Source: Metabacillus niabensis (GTDB lineage Bacteria > Bacillota > Bacilli > Bacillales > Bacillaceae). From it: DNA of 64,000 bases. Shown here one piece after another: positions 33,636-43,272 of this stretch. Both the position numbers and the translations under genes were made by a program. The stretch covers positions 28,688 to 92,687 of the forward strand of contig NZ_CADEPK010000011.1 of the NCBI RefSeq assembly GCF_902829255.1. The letters are read 5' to 3'. Position 1 is the stretch's first letter, and each line of letters starts with the position of its first letter. Under the pieces are notes generated by a model, which made no database searches, was not told where the DNA came from, and saw only the letters and a list, made by a program, of their open reading frames with translations.

Positions 33636-35138
33636 ATGAGCAATAAAGAAACTACCACAGACGTTATCTTAATTGGTGCCGGAATCATGAGTGCGACTTT
33701 AGGGACACTTCTAAAAGAACTAGTTCCTGATTGGAAAATTACTGTTTTTGAAAAGCTTTCAAAAGCAGGTGAGGAAAGCTCTAACGAATGGAATAATGCA
33801 GGTACGGGGCATGCGGCATTGTGTGAACTAAACTACACAGTCGAAAAACCAGATGGATCTGTTGATATTAGTAAAGCGATCAGCATAAATGAACAGTTTC
33901 AGGTTTCAATGCAGTTTTGGTCTTATCTTGTAAACAGCAAGCTGATACATAATCCACAGGATTTTATTATGCCTTTGCCACATATGAGTTTAGTACAAGG
34001 GGAACAAAATGTATCGTTTTTAAAAAAGCGTTTTAAAGCGTTATCAAACAATCCGTTATTTAAAGGGATGGAATTTTCCGATGAGCCGGAAAAATTAATG
34101 GAATGGATTCCGCTCATTATGAAAGACCGCAAATTAGATGAACCAATCGCGGCTACGAAAATTGACTCTGGTACTGATGTTAATTTTGGTGCTTTAACAC
34201 GTATGTTATTTGAACACTTAAAGGGTCAAAATGTCGATATCCATTACAAACATAATGTTAGTAATATTTATCGTACGAGTGACGGCTTATGGGAATTAAA
34301 AGTGAAGAATCTTGAAAGTGGTAATGTTGAACACCATACTGCCAAATTTGTCTTTATTGGAGGCGGTGGAGGAAGCCTACATTTATTGCAAAAATCCGGT
34401 ATTCCTGAAGGGAAGCATATTGGTGGTTTCCCGGTAAGTGGAATTTTTATGGTTTGTAATAATCCGGAAGTTGTTGCTCAGCATCATGCAAAGGTATATG
34501 GAAAAGCTAAGGTTGGTGCGCCACCTATGTCTGTTCCGCATTTGGACACGCGATATATTAACAACAGAAAAACGCTGCTTTTTGGACCATTTGCAGGCTT
34601 CTCACCAAAGTTTTTAAAAAATGGCTCAATGTTCGATTTAATAACTTCAGTGAAACCGGATAATCTTTTAACAATGCTTGCGGCAGGCGTAAAAGAGATG
34701 TCATTGACGAAATATTTAATCCAGCAAGTTATGCTATCAAAAGAACAGCGAATGGATGAGTTACGTGAGTTCATCCCAAATGCTAAAGATGAGGATTGGG
34801 ATTTAGTAGTAGCTGGTCAACGTGTGCAAGTGATAAAAGATACTGAAGCTGGAGGAAAAGGAACGCTTCAATTTGGTACAGAAGTAATTACTGCTAAGGA
34901 TGGTTCGATTGCAGCATTACTAGGTGCCTCTCCAGGTGCTTCAACAGCTGTTCACGTTATGCTTGAGGTAATTCAAAATTGCTTCCCAGAACATATGGAT
35001 GAGTGGGGGCCGAAACTAAAAGAAATGATTCCTTCTTATGGGTTGTCATTAATGGAAAACCCTGAGCTTCTCCATGAAGTTCATACTTCTACAGCGCAAG
35101 CGCTTGGTCTAAGCCAAAAAAGGCCGGTTTTTAGTTAA
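33636..35138 (+). CDS. mqo: Malate:quinone oxidoreductase
   Basis: A 500-residue FAD enzyme that oxidises malate to oxaloacetate and passes electrons to the quinone pool, bypassing NAD-dependent malate dehydrogenase. The FAD dinucleotide motif is [14 protein letters not shown] at the N-terminus; further family blocks are [70 protein letters not shown] and [18 protein letters not shown]. It acts at the inner face of the membrane without membrane spans. The start is ATG 33636 after AAGGAG; a longer frame from 33561 is disfavoured. The stop codon coincides with the start of a repeat-A copy. Confidence 0.93.
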   Translation: MSNKETTTDVILIGAGIMSATLGTLLKELVPDWKITVFEKLSKAGEESSNEWNNAGTGHAALCELNYTVEKPDGSVDISKAISINEQFQVSMQFWSYLVNSKLIHNPQDFIMPLPHMSLVQGEQNVSFLKKRFKALSNNPLFKGMEFSDEPEKLMEWIPLIMKDRKLDEPIAATKIDSGTDVNFGALTRMLFEHLKGQNVDIHYKHNVSNIYRTSDGLWELKVKNLESGNVEHHTAKFVFIGGGGGSLHLLQKSGIPEGKHIGGFPVSGIFMVCNNPEVVAQHHAKVYGKAKVGAPPMSVPHLDTRYINNRKTLLFGPFAGFSPKFLKNGSMFDLITSVKPDNLLTMLAAGVKEMSLTKYLIQQVMLSKEQRMDELREFIPNAKDEDWDLVVAGQRVQVIKDTEAGGKGTLQFGTEVITAKDGSIAALLGASPGASTAVHVMLEVIQNCFPEHMDEWGPKLKEMIPSYGLSLMENPELLHEVHTSTAQALGLSQKRPVFS

Positions 35139-35314
35139 GGCTCTTTTCTGAAAGTGAGACTTCTGTGTGTTACATGGGTAGGTGAGGCACCTCAAATGTT
35201 TACACTAAGGCGGTATACCACCCACCCCGCGAAAAGGGAGTACTGTATGAGGAAATCAAGAAAAACGACAACTAAGTAAAAAGCAACAAAGTTTACGAAA
35301 ACAGCCTTAGTCTG
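35137..35314. repeat. Interspersed repeat family A, copy 2 (degenerate)
   Basis: It starts at the mqo stop codon. It shares GGCTCTTTTCT, the 29-bp core at 35217-35245 and the terminal CAAAG...ACAGCC block with the copy at 21427-21650, but has lost about 45 bp. Confidence 0.7.
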
Positions 35315-35326
35315 GAAATAATGAGT

Positions 35327-35361
35327 ACCTTCGATCGATTCTTGGATTGAAGGTCTTTTTT
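35327..35361 (+). terminator. Terminator downstream of mqo
   Basis: ACCTTC (35327-35332) pairs with GAAGGT (35349-35354) with an inner ATC/GAT pairing, followed by a T-run. Confidence 0.7.
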
Positions 35362-35582
35362 CTGTATAAGGAAAAAAGAAATAATAAGCCTTTTGCAACA
35401 TTTATAAATGGAGAGATGTTGGTCTAGATGAGGCTTTAGTTGAGTTATGCTTCGTAAATGGGTATAGAAACAGTTGTAAAGTAAAAGAAGCGAAAACTGT
35501 AGAAGGCATTAGGCGTTGTTATCTATAAAACCATTAGACATAATCAATCGGAAATACTGCTGTTGTACAAAAATAATGCGGA
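35362..35582. other. Intergenic stretch without a gene
   Basis: Between the mqo terminator and the parS-like site I see no reading frame with an SD and no clear RNA structure. Confidence 0.35.
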
Positions 35583-35598
35583 TGTTTCATGTGAAACA
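35583..35598. promoter_or_regulatory. parS-like site
   Basis: TGTTTCATGTGAAACA is a perfect 16-bp palindrome except at its centre. It differs by one base from TGTTTCACGTGAAACA, a form of the Bacillus ParB/Spo0J binding consensus TGTTNCACGTGAAACA. The dyad extends outwards (ATG...CAT, then GCG...CGC with one mismatch). It is non-coding and just beyond the stop of the DUF421 gene. Confidence 0.6.
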
Positions 35599-35652
35599 TT
35601 CGCAAATTTTAGAACATGATATACGAAAAAGAGTAAGTGCCTTTCGATCTAC

Positions 35653-36360
35653 CTATTTGAATAAAAAGACATTTAGTTTTTCGGTTTTGTCAATTGTCGC
35701 AAGTAGGACTTTTTCCACCTCAGTTTGATATAATCTTTTTAAATTGGAAACGAGCCATTCTTTATCCTTTTGAATGTTTGTTAATTCCTGGGCAATAATT
35801 TTCCCTTCTTTAATAATTGTTCGCGGCATATCAAAGGATTTCACCTCTATATTTAATGTTTCTGGAGTAATTGGTTCATATTTTGGATCTAAGAAAATGG
35901 ATAATTTTCCTTCTGCCTCCCAATAAGCTAAAGCAACCTTTTTAATATCTTCAATTTTATCCTTTCTTAATTCCTCCAATAAAACATCAATAGATATTCT
36001 CGCATGGAGTAAACCTTTATATATAACTTCCCCATTTTTGATAACAGGAATTGGTTCATGATTTACAAAATTCCGAAACCATGGAAATTTTAGCATAGAG
36101 AAAACCCCTATAATATATAAAATGACTAAAACAACCGTAGTAATGATTGATCCTTTTAGACCAAGTTCCTCGTCAGATAAAGGGTGAGCTATAATATTTC
36201 CGATAACTAAAGCAATGACAAAATCAAGGAGCCTTAATTGAGAAATAGCTCGCTGTCCAATTATTTTAGCCACAATAACTAAAAAGAAAAATGATACGAC
36301 GGCTCTCAGAACCCACTCAATTGTAGTAAGAGATCCCTGACTTTGGAAAAAGTCCATCAA
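35653..36360 (-). CDS. DUF421 family membrane protein
   Basis: A 235-residue protein with three N-terminal membrane segments (about 15-95; LRAVVSFFFLVIVAKIIGQRAISQLRLLDFVIALVIGNIIAHPL is the family block) and a cytoplasmic alpha/beta domain (VIKNGEVIYKGLLHARIS, LDPKYEPITPETL). It resembles Bacillus YetF/YkjA-type proteins, of which several are made in spores; their function is unclear. The start is ATG 36360 and the gene is monocistronic. The parS-like site lies 55 bp past its stop. Confidence 0.8.
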   Translation of the reverse strand: MMDFFQSQGSLTTIEWVLRAVVSFFFLVIVAKIIGQRAISQLRLLDFVIALVIGNIIAHPLSDEELGLKGSIITTVVLVILYIIGVFSMLKFPWFRNFVNHEPIPVIKNGEVIYKGLLHARISIDVLLEELRKDKIEDIKKVALAYWEAEGKLSIFLDPKYEPITPETLNIEVKSFDMPRTIIKEGKIIAQELTNIQKDKEWLVSNLKRLYQTEVEKVLLATIDKTEKLNVFLFK

Positions 36361-36534
36361 TAAACACTTCCTTTATTCGAAATAGCATATTTTCAAAGTA
36401 CTAGTGGTTGATGCTCTTAGTATAAGATAGGAATGTTTTCCTCTATGGAGGAAAGGTACATTAAGAAGGCACAAACTAGGAGATGCTCTAGTATGTCGTC
36501 TAACGAATCATTTCCCTTTTTTTATCAGTTTTAT

Positions 36535-37743
36535 TTAATAATGAGACATTTCTACATTATATCCTTTCTCAGTTAAAGCTTTATGGAGAAGGGAGATATG
36601 GTCATGATTTTTTGTTTCTACAGATATCTCAAGCTGTGCATATCCAGGAAGAATATTTTTCCCTATTCGGCTTAAATTAACCGATTGAATATTTGCATCA
36701 TGGGCAGAAATGGAATTTAAGACCTTTTGGAGCTGCCCTGGTTTATCAGTTATAGTAATCGTAAATTCAACAAATCTACCTGACTCAACCATACCACGTT
36801 CAATAATTCTAGATATAAAATTCACATCAACGTTTCCGCCACTTAAAATAGCAACTACTTTTTTCTCCTTTAGTTTTACTTTATTATATAGCAATGAAGC
36901 AAGGGAGCATGCACCAGATCCTTCAACAAGTAGCTTATTCCTCTCTAATAGCATAAGCATCGTTCTTGCTATCTCCATCTCATCTACACAATAGATATCA
37001 TCGACATACTTTTGGACAATTTCAAATGTTCTTTGTCCGGGCTTCTTAACAGCAATCCCGTCGGCTATCGTAGGTGATGACTCAACAGTAATAGGCTTAT
37101 TTACATGAATGGATTGTTGCATGCTTGGGCAAGAGAGCGCTTGGACGCCGTATACGGAAATATGGGGGTTTTTCTCTTTTACTGCCATTGCAACTCCTGC
37201 AATAAGGCCCCCCCCGCCTACTGGGCAAATAATTGCCTCAACATCAGGAAGCTGTTCAATAATTTCTAACCCAACCGTACCTTGCCCAGCGATAATCGCT
37301 TCATCATCAAAAGCATGAATAAATGTAGCATCCATTTTCTGTTTAACTTCTAATGCATAAGATAGGGCATCATCAAAGGTGCCACCCTCCAATATAACAT
37401 CTGCCCCGTACTGCTTAGTTGCTTGAATCTTACTAAGTGGTGCACCTTTAGGCATGACAATTGTGCATGGCACATCAAGCATTTGGCTAGAATATGCCAC
37501 TCCTTGGGCATGGTTACCTGCTGAGGCAGCCACAACGCCCTTCTTTAACTCATCCTTTGCAAGGGAGCTAAGCTTATTATAGGAGCCTCTTACTTTAAAC
37601 GACCCAGTTTTCTGGAGATTTTCAAGCTTTAAAAAGACTTCATTTTTCGCTAGATTACTAAAGGTTTTTGAATAATCTAGTGGAGTTGTATGAACAATCC
37701 CTTTCATTTTCTCCCTTGCGATAACAATGTCATTAAGATTCAT
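36535..37743 (-). CDS. Threonine ammonia-lyase (threonine deaminase), short form with ACT domain
   Basis: A 402-residue PLP enzyme turning threonine into 2-oxobutanoate and ammonia. The PLP lysine is in KTGSFKVRGSYNKL, the phosphate-binding glycine loop is CPVGGGGLIAGVAM, and a single ACT-type domain (about 325-400; FVEFTITITDKPGQLQKVL) closes the chain. The length and single ACT domain match the catabolic/TdcB-like IlvA group rather than the two-ACT biosynthetic form. ATG 37743 has SD GGAGG seven bases upstream; an ATG five codons earlier contains that SD and is not the start. No ilv genes are nearby. Confidence 0.85.
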   Translation of the reverse strand: MNLNDIVIAREKMKGIVHTTPLDYSKTFSNLAKNEVFLKLENLQKTGSFKVRGSYNKLSSLAKDELKKGVVAASAGNHAQGVAYSSQMLDVPCTIVMPKGAPLSKIQATKQYGADVILEGGTFDDALSYALEVKQKMDATFIHAFDDEAIIAGQGTVGLEIIEQLPDVEAIICPVGGGGLIAGVAMAVKEKNPHISVYGVQALSCPSMQQSIHVNKPITVESSPTIADGIAVKKPGQRTFEIVQKYVDDIYCVDEMEIARTMLMLLERNKLLVEGSGACSLASLLYNKVKLKEKKVVAILSGGNVDVNFISRIIERGMVESGRFVEFTITITDKPGQLQKVLNSISAHDANIQSVNLSRIGKNILPGYAQLEISVETKNHDHISLLHKALTEKGYNVEMSHY

Positions 37744-37959
37744 AAGGTTCGCCTCCATTTTCGTGCCAGCCAGAATTCCTTTTCTTAGGATGTGCTTGTG
37801 ACAGCATACTATGTCTTATTTTAGAAAATGACTATAATTTAAGAGAAAGAGTGGAATGAATTTATGTTATTTACTCAATTTTTAGTAAAAAATACCTATG
37901 ATGTGTTAGGATATACAAAGATGAAGTATTAAGATATTTGAAATAACAAAGGAGTATGT

Positions 37960-39171
37960 ATGAACGAATTTTATACTCATATAAATAAAAGGCTTTATTA
38001 TATTACTGTGATCATTGTTATTTTCTTATTAATAACTGGTATATTAGTAAAAAATCCATTTTTAAGAGAAGTAAATGCAGGGTACATTATCCAGATTGTT
38101 CTTGCCTTTATTCTTACTATCTGTTTATTGTTATATCCAAAATATGTGACACATTATTTGAGAGTAATCATTACTATAACAGGTGCGGCATATTTCTATG
38201 TTTTATTCTTTTTATATCCGGAGACGTGGTCAACCTTTATTTTTCTTTGCTTGATTCCGGCATCAGCGATTATGTTTTTTGATTCAAAGCTTTTTTATTT
38301 TTCGATTGCTTTAAATAGTATTACGATCATCCTTCTATTTGGATATATTGCGTTTGTGGACAAGGGAAATCTCTATCCTTACATTAAACAGGATATAATC
38401 GGGAATGTAATAAATTTTATCGGTAGTCAAGGAATCCTATCGTTTATCTTCTATTTATCCCATGGGCGCATTAAAAAGCAGCAGCTTTACTATGAACAAA
38501 TCCAACAATCTGAACGTTTAAAAACAACTGGACAGCTTGCAGCTGCAGTCGCACATGAAATTCGAAATCCTTTGACCGTTGTGAAGGGATTTCTCCAGTT
38601 ATATAAAGATGATCCTGAAGTTAATAATGATAAAAAGGGACATTTTACATTAATGATCGATGAATTAAACACAGCTGAGCAGGTTATTTCTCAATTTCTA
38701 GCAGTTGCAAAGCCTACGAAGGAGTTAGAAACAGAAACAGTCAATGTAAAAAGTGTTCTTCAAAGTGTTACAGACTTACTACTTTCCTATGGGCTGTTAC
38801 ATGATAAAAAAATTGAATTAGAAATGATAGAGGATTGTTATATAGCTGCAAATAATATTGAAATGAAACAGCTGCTTATAAATATTATAAAAAATGCAAT
38901 TGAAGCTTCCAAAGAAGGGGATTCAGTATATATAGTAGCGGGAAGAAAAAAAGATGCTGTTGAGATCAAAGTGATTGATTATGGAACAGGGATGACGGAG
39001 GAAGAAGTAAATTCCCTTGGGACGCCTTTTTATTCATTAAAAAGCAAAGGAACAGGATTAGGGATGATGATATGCTTCAACATTGCGGCCAAATATAAAG
39101 GCACAATTCGTTTCCAAAGTGCTAAAGGGAAAGGGACAACGGTGACAATTAGCTTTCCAGCAATTAAATAA
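37960..39171 (+). CDS. Orphan membrane sensor histidine kinase, sporulation-kinase-like
   Basis: A 403-residue kinase with six membrane segments (about 12-170), a short linker, HisKA with phospho-acceptor His199 in AAVAHEIRNPLTVVKGFLQL, and an HATPase domain with NIIKNAIEAS, VIDYGTGMTEEE, and GTGLGMMICFNI. No response regulator is adjacent. The six-span input plus this kinase type resembles Bacillus KinB/KinC-class phosphorelay kinases, so it may feed Spo0F (inference). The start is ATG 37960 with AAAGGAG upstream. It ends before a bidirectional terminator at 39198. Confidence 0.85.
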   Translation: MNEFYTHINKRLYYITVIIVIFLLITGILVKNPFLREVNAGYIIQIVLAFILTICLLLYPKYVTHYLRVIITITGAAYFYVLFFLYPETWSTFIFLCLIPASAIMFFDSKLFYFSIALNSITIILLFGYIAFVDKGNLYPYIKQDIIGNVINFIGSQGILSFIFYLSHGRIKKQQLYYEQIQQSERLKTTGQLAAAVAHEIRNPLTVVKGFLQLYKDDPEVNNDKKGHFTLMIDELNTAEQVISQFLAVAKPTKELETETVNVKSVLQSVTDLLLSYGLLHDKKIELEMIEDCYIAANNIEMKQLLINIIKNAIEASKEGDSVYIVAGRKKDAVEIKVIDYGTGMTEEEVNSLGTPFYSLKSKGTGLGMMICFNIAAKYKGTIRFQSAKGKGTTVTISFPAIK

Positions 39172-39197
39172 GAAAAAGAAAGTAAAAAGGAGAGTGA

Positions 39198-39222
39198 CTC
39201 AAAAGGGTCTGCCCCTTTTGAG
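39198..39222. terminator. Bidirectional terminator between kinase and siderophore permease
   Basis: CTCAAAAGGG (39198-39207) pairs with CCCTTTTGAG (39213-39222). Its centre reads GGGTCTGCCCC, related to the small palindromes near atpA-atpG. Confidence 0.7.
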
Positions 39223-39234
39223 CCCCCTCATCAT

Positions 39235-40263
39235 TTACACCTTTCTCATAAGGAGATAAATAAAATAAGGTGCTCCTAATATAGACACGACAATTCCGAC
39301 TGGTAATTCCATCGGTGCCATAATTACTCGACCTAACGTATCAGCTGACAAGAGAAGTAAACCACCTAATACTGCTGATAAGGGGAGAACCTTAGCGTGG
39401 GTTGCTCCTACTAATCTTCTTGCAATATGTGGGGCAATTAAACCTAAGAACGTAATACCGCCACCTACTGAAACACATGCCCCAGCAAGTGCTACAGAGA
39501 TGACTAATAGCAATCGCCGTTCTTTTTCCAGTTGGACACCTACCCCAATCGCAATTAAATCTCCAAGCCGCATGACATCTAAAACCCTTGATTTATAAAT
39601 AGTAAAAGGAATTAGAAGGATGACCCATGGTAATAAAGCTAAAACAAATGTCCAATTCGTTCCCCAAATTGTCCCCGATAACCAGACAATGGTCTTCATA
39701 AAATCAACAGGCTCCATTTTCATTTGAAAAATGATTAGACCTGCACCAAATGCAGCATTTACGCCAATTCCAACTAATAAAAGTCTTACCGACGTAACTT
39801 GTCCGTTTTTCCAGGAAATAAAATAGATTAAAAACGCTGCTAGAAATGCCCCAACCAAAGCGGTGAGCGGCATGATAAATACCGATGTCCAGCCGTTAAT
39901 AAAGCTTGTCCCTTGAAAGAAAAACATATATAAAACAACTGCAAAACCTGCTCCAGAATTAATCCCTAGTATACCTGGATCAGCTAAAGGATTCTGTGAA
40001 ATTCCTTGAAGGATTGCTCCCGAAACGGCAATACCCATCCCTACTAGAATGGCCATAATGATTCTTGGTAAGCGAAACTGAAATATTGTTAATTCATTTT
40101 GCGGTGTACCATTTCCAATGAGAGTGGAGAGAACATCATGTATCGGAATTTTGATTTGTCCTGCATTAATACTAAGAATAATGACTAATACAGTTAGAAT
40201 AAGTGATGTTATCATTAATCCCCGAAACATATTCTTTTTCGGGGTGAAGTTTTTTTCTATCAT
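39235..40263 (-). CDS. Iron-siderophore ABC transporter permease (FecCD family)
   Basis: A 342-residue integral membrane protein with about ten segments of the FecCD/BtuC family, which forms half of the transmembrane channel for ferric siderophores. Family blocks seen: FRLPRIIMAILVGMGIAVSGAILQGISQNPLADPGILGINSGA and GGGITFLGLIAPHIARRLVG (coupling helix that contacts the ATPase). It overlaps the upstream permease gene by four bases, so the two form a heterodimer. The arrangement and Fur box resemble the Bacillus yfiY / yfiZ-yfhA siderophore system. No ATPase gene is in the cluster; a shared YusV-type ATPase would be needed. Confidence 0.88.
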   Translation of the reverse strand: MIEKNFTPKKNMFRGLMITSLILTVLVIILSINAGQIKIPIHDVLSTLIGNGTPQNELTIFQFRLPRIIMAILVGMGIAVSGAILQGISQNPLADPGILGINSGAGFAVVLYMFFFQGTSFINGWTSVFIMPLTALVGAFLAAFLIYFISWKNGQVTSVRLLLVGIGVNAAFGAGLIIFQMKMEPVDFMKTIVWLSGTIWGTNWTFVLALLPWVILLIPFTIYKSRVLDVMRLGDLIAIGVGVQLEKERRLLLVISVALAGACVSVGGGITFLGLIAPHIARRLVGATHAKVLPLSAVLGGLLLLSADTLGRVIMAPMELPVGIVVSILGAPYFIYLLMRKV

Positions 40264-41300
40264 AAACCTCTTCCTTCCTTACGAGCTAGATAGAGGAAAA
40301 AGGGAACGCCGATAATAGCAGTAATAGCTCCAACTGGCGTTTCATATGGTGCATTAACCATTCGTCCAACAATATCAGCTACAATTAAAAGAATTCCTCC
40401 TAAAACGGCCGAGAAAGGAATAATCCAGCGATAATCAGTTCCGACTATAAATCGCGTTATATGTGGAATAACCAGCCCGATAAATCCGATCATTCCTGCA
40501 ATCGAAACGGCGGCACCAGTTAACAATAATACGACAATTGTACCAAATAGCTTCACTATACTAGTATTTTGCCCAAGTCCTTTAGCAACATCTTCACCTA
40601 AACTTAAGATAGAAATAGAGCGCGAAAGGAATAAAGAAAGTACAAGTCCACCAATAATAAATGGTAAGGCAAATTGAATATGCTGAGGCTGCACACTTGA
40701 AATACCCCCTGCATACCAGTAGCTAATGTCTTTTGAAATATTGAATTTTATTCCTGTTGCAGTAGATAACGAGCTAAGTAAAGAAGTAATTGCTGACCCT
40801 GCAAGAGCAAGTTTAACAGGAGTAATTCCTCCTTTAGAGAGTGAGGAGATACCAAATACTAGAGCAGCACCTAAGCCTGCACCAATAAAAGAGAAGGACA
40901 TTAAGCCTAAATGTGTAATCCCTGGAATCAACGCAAGTGAAATAGCAATTAAAAAGGAAGCTCCTGCCGTCACACCCATAATAGAAGGGGATGCTAGAGG
41001 ATTTCTAGTCATTCCTTGCATAATTGCTCCAGAAACTGCTAGGGCAGCACCAACAAAAACGGCAGCAATAGCGCGAGGTAAACGTAGTTCATGAATAATT
41101 ACATGTGCGGAATTATGTAAATCATAATGAAAGATAGCATTTAAAACATCATGATAGGTTAAGTCAGCTGCACCGAAATGGATAGACACAATAATTGAGA
41201 AAAATAAGAGAACGATTCCAAATATTAGAATAACTACACTGACAAACCGATTTTTATATGTATAGGGTAATTCATTAGTAACGGGTTTCTTTATTGCCAT
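40260..41300 (-). CDS. Iron-siderophore ABC transporter permease (FecCD family), partner subunit
   Basis: About 346 residues with roughly ten membrane segments and the same family blocks as its partner: LRLPRAIAAVFVGAALAVSGAIMQGMTRNPLASPSIMGVTAGA and AGMIGFIGLVIPHITRFIVG. ATG 41300 and an in-frame TTG 41309 are both possible starts; the AGAGGG SD lies close to the TTG, so the choice is open. The first gene of a two-gene operon, it is divergent from the binding lipoprotein, with a Fur box in the shared 130-bp gap. Confidence 0.88.
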   Translation of the reverse strand: MAIKKPVTNELPYTYKNRFVSVVILIFGIVLLFFSIIVSIHFGAADLTYHDVLNAIFHYDLHNSAHVIIHELRLPRAIAAVFVGAALAVSGAIMQGMTRNPLASPSIMGVTAGASFLIAISLALIPGITHLGLMSFSFIGAGLGAALVFGISSLSKGGITPVKLALAGSAITSLLSSLSTATGIKFNISKDISYWYAGGISSVQPQHIQFALPFIIGGLVLSLFLSRSISILSLGEDVAKGLGQNTSIVKLFGTIVVLLLTGAAVSIAGMIGFIGLVIPHITRFIVGTDYRWIIPFSAVLGGILLIVADIVGRMVNAPYETPVGAITAIIGVPFFLYLARKEGRGL

Positions 41301-41369
41301 TGTTAACAACTTCCCTCTAAAATAATAGTTGACAATGAGAGATTAAAAAAACTAAAATGAGTATGACAT

Positions 41370-41384
41370 TGAGAATCATTATCA
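41370..41384. promoter_or_regulatory. Fur box
   Basis: TGAGAATCATTATCA agrees with the Bacillus Fur consensus (TGATAATNATTATCA) at 14 of 15 positions. It lies in the divergent promoter of the siderophore uptake genes, so both directions should be repressed by iron. Confidence 0.85.
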
Positions 41385-41430
41385 AAAAATAGCTAAGTAC
41401 TATTTTATCATAACTTTAGGGGGAATAAAA

Positions 41431-42408
41431 TTGCTTAATAAGAAAAATATGCTGAAGATCGTTGGAATAGGCATATTAACAATAGCATTAGCCGCATGTG
41501 GTCAACAGGATTCATCTCAAGGGGATTCATCAACAAAAAAGGCGGATAATGGAACAGAAGAAGCGGCTACAAGAACATTAACGGATGCGATGGGTAATGA
41601 GGTCACAATTCCTGCTAACCCAAAACGTATTATTGCTAGTTATTTAGAGGATAATCTTGTAGCTTTAGGTGTGAAGCCAGTCGCTCAGTGGAGTGTAAAT
41701 GATGGACAAAGCATACAAGGTTATTTACAAGATGGCTTAAAGGAAATTCCAACAATTCCTCATGACCTCCCGTTTGAAGCTGTTCAAGAAATGCAGCCAG
41801 ATTTAATCATTATGGATTCCGCAAGTATGGTAGAAGGCGGGAAATATGAGCAATATAATCAAATTGCGCCAACATATGTTATTGGAACAGAAGAAAATAA
41901 TGATTGGCGTCTTGAATTAACAAAGGTTGGAGAAATTCTAGGTAAAGAGGAAGAAGCTAAGAAGGTATTAGAGGATTATGATAAGAAAGCTGCTGAGGCA
42001 AAGGCGACGATTGAAGAAAAGGTTGGAAATCCTTCAGTTGCTGCTGTTTGGTTAGTTGGCGGGAAATTCTTTATGGTTAGTGAAACTTTATCAAGTGGTG
42101 CTGTTATGTATGGAGATTTAGGGTTGAAAGTACCTTCTGTTGTTAAAGAAATCTCAGCAAAAGCAACAGGAAACTGGAGCGAAATATCACTCGAGAAATT
42201 AGCTCAATTAGATGCAGATCATTTATTTTTAATCAATAGTGATAAGGCAACAGGCTCAGCACCTTTAAGTGATGCGTTATGGAAGAGCATCCCTGCTGTA
42301 AAAGCAGGTAACGTTTATGAATTTTCTCCTGACGATAGCTGGTTATATACTGGTGCAATTGCAAATGGCCAAATTATCGATGACATCCTAGAAAGTTTAG
42401 TTAAATAA
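41431..42408 (+). CDS. Iron-siderophore-binding lipoprotein (YfiY-like)
   Basis: A 325-residue periplasmic-binding-protein homologue anchored to the outer face of the membrane. The signal peptide is followed by the lipobox LAAC, with Cys at about 23, and an S/D/K-rich tether. The class III binding fold is seen in RTLTDAMGNEVTIPANPKRIIASYLEDNLVALGVKPVAQ and QEMQPDLIIMDS. It should capture a hydroxamate/citrate-type ferric siderophore. The start is TTG 41431 after AGGGGG. It pairs with the two divergent permeases under one Fur box. A terminator follows at 42423-42449. Confidence 0.88.
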   Translation: MLNKKNMLKIVGIGILTIALAACGQQDSSQGDSSTKKADNGTEEAATRTLTDAMGNEVTIPANPKRIIASYLEDNLVALGVKPVAQWSVNDGQSIQGYLQDGLKEIPTIPHDLPFEAVQEMQPDLIIMDSASMVEGGKYEQYNQIAPTYVIGTEENNDWRLELTKVGEILGKEEEAKKVLEDYDKKAAEAKATIEEKVGNPSVAAVWLVGGKFFMVSETLSSGAVMYGDLGLKVPSVVKEISAKATGNWSEISLEKLAQLDADHLFLINSDKATGSAPLSDALWKSIPAVKAGNVYEFSPDDSWLYTGAIANGQIIDDILESLVK

Positions 42409-42422
42409 TTTTAAGAGAGAAG

Positions 42423-42449
42423 GCTATCATTTTTTTGATAGCTTTTTTT
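42423..42449 (+). terminator. Terminator of the lipoprotein gene
   Basis: GCTATCA (42423-42429) pairs with TGATAGC (42436-42442), followed by seven T. Confidence 0.85.
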
Positions 42450-42584
42450 ATGTTTAGGGATCTTTTGTAAGTTTTTAACGAAAGCTAAAAAAGGGTAAGT
42501 TGATAATAATAAAGGTTTTTGCTAGTTAAGTGATATAATATCTATATAAAGTAACTATTCCACGATCCATAGAGGAGGATAAAA

Positions 42585-43040
42585 ATGAAGGCTCAAGATA
42601 TTATGAACAAATATGTATACAAAGTAAAAGAGACAGAAAGTGTTCGTAATGTAATTGAAAAGTTTATCGAACATGGGATAAGTGGGTTACCGGTAGTAAA
42701 TGACCGAAATGAAATTGTTGGCTATGTAAGTGATGGGGACATCATGCGTTTTATCGGAAAGCATAAAGATATCATTATTAATGGTTTCTTTTATGTAAAT
42801 GTTATAAAAGGTGACGAAGAAGAGTTTGAAGAAAGAGTAAAAAAAGTACTTGAATTAAATGTAATGGAAATTGCAAAAACATCTGTGGAAAAAGTATCTT
42901 GGGACACGGATGTAGAGGATATCGCAGCATTGTTAGGGAAAAAGCAAATTAAAAAGCTCCCTGTGGAACGTAACGGAGTATTAGTTGGTATTATTAGCCG
43001 TGGTGATGTCATTCGAACATCGTTTAAGGCGTTAATGTGA
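42585..43040 (+). CDS. CBS-domain protein
   Basis: A 151-residue protein made of two CBS motifs forming one Bateman module: MKAQDIMNKYVYKVKETESVRNVIEKFIEHGISGLPVVNDRN with GYVSDGDIMR, then VEKVSWDTDVEDIAALLGKKQIKKLPVERNGVLVGIISRGDVIR. Such modules bind adenine nucleotides and act as energy sensors. No catalytic domain is attached, and between the motifs is a charged insert (GDEEEFEERVKK). The start is ATG 42585 after GGAGG, and a terminator follows. The partner protein is not known. Confidence 0.85.
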   Translation: MKAQDIMNKYVYKVKETESVRNVIEKFIEHGISGLPVVNDRNEIVGYVSDGDIMRFIGKHKDIIINGFFYVNVIKGDEEEFEERVKKVLELNVMEIAKTSVEKVSWDTDVEDIAALLGKKQIKKLPVERNGVLVGIISRGDVIRTSFKALM

Positions 43041-43056
43041 AGTTAGATAAAGAGAG

Positions 43057-43087
43057 TCCGCCTCATTCTATTTGAGGCGGATTTTTT
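43057..43087 (+). terminator. Terminator of the CBS-domain gene
   Basis: TCCGCCTCA (43057-43065) pairs with TGAGGCGGA (43073-43081), followed by six T. Confidence 0.9.
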
Positions 43088-43126
43088 AACAAGGTAAGAA
43101 AGTATAACATTTTGAACTTAGTTTTA

Positions 43127-43248
43127 GTGTCTAGCTCCAGCGCCTAGCCCCTCGAGGTCATAAGTCAATTTGGAATTGAAGGCAAAGAACGCCTTCTACT
43201 CCAAATCGCCTTATGCTTGTCGGGGCTGATCAAGGCGCTTGCGCTTTT
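43127..43248. repeat. Interspersed hairpin repeat family B, copy 1
   Basis: It starts GTGTCTAGCTCCAG, with an almost fully self-complementary 120-bp layout: GCGCC...GGCGC, TAGCCCC...GGGGCT, CATAAG...CTTATG, TTTGGA...TCCAAA and the core GAAGGCAAAGAACGCCTTCT (43178-43197). The core is identical at 61720-61739. The wording matches a common Bacillaceae intergenic repeat. Confidence 0.8.
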
Positions 43249-43272
43249 CTTATGAATAAGGGTATTTAAGAA

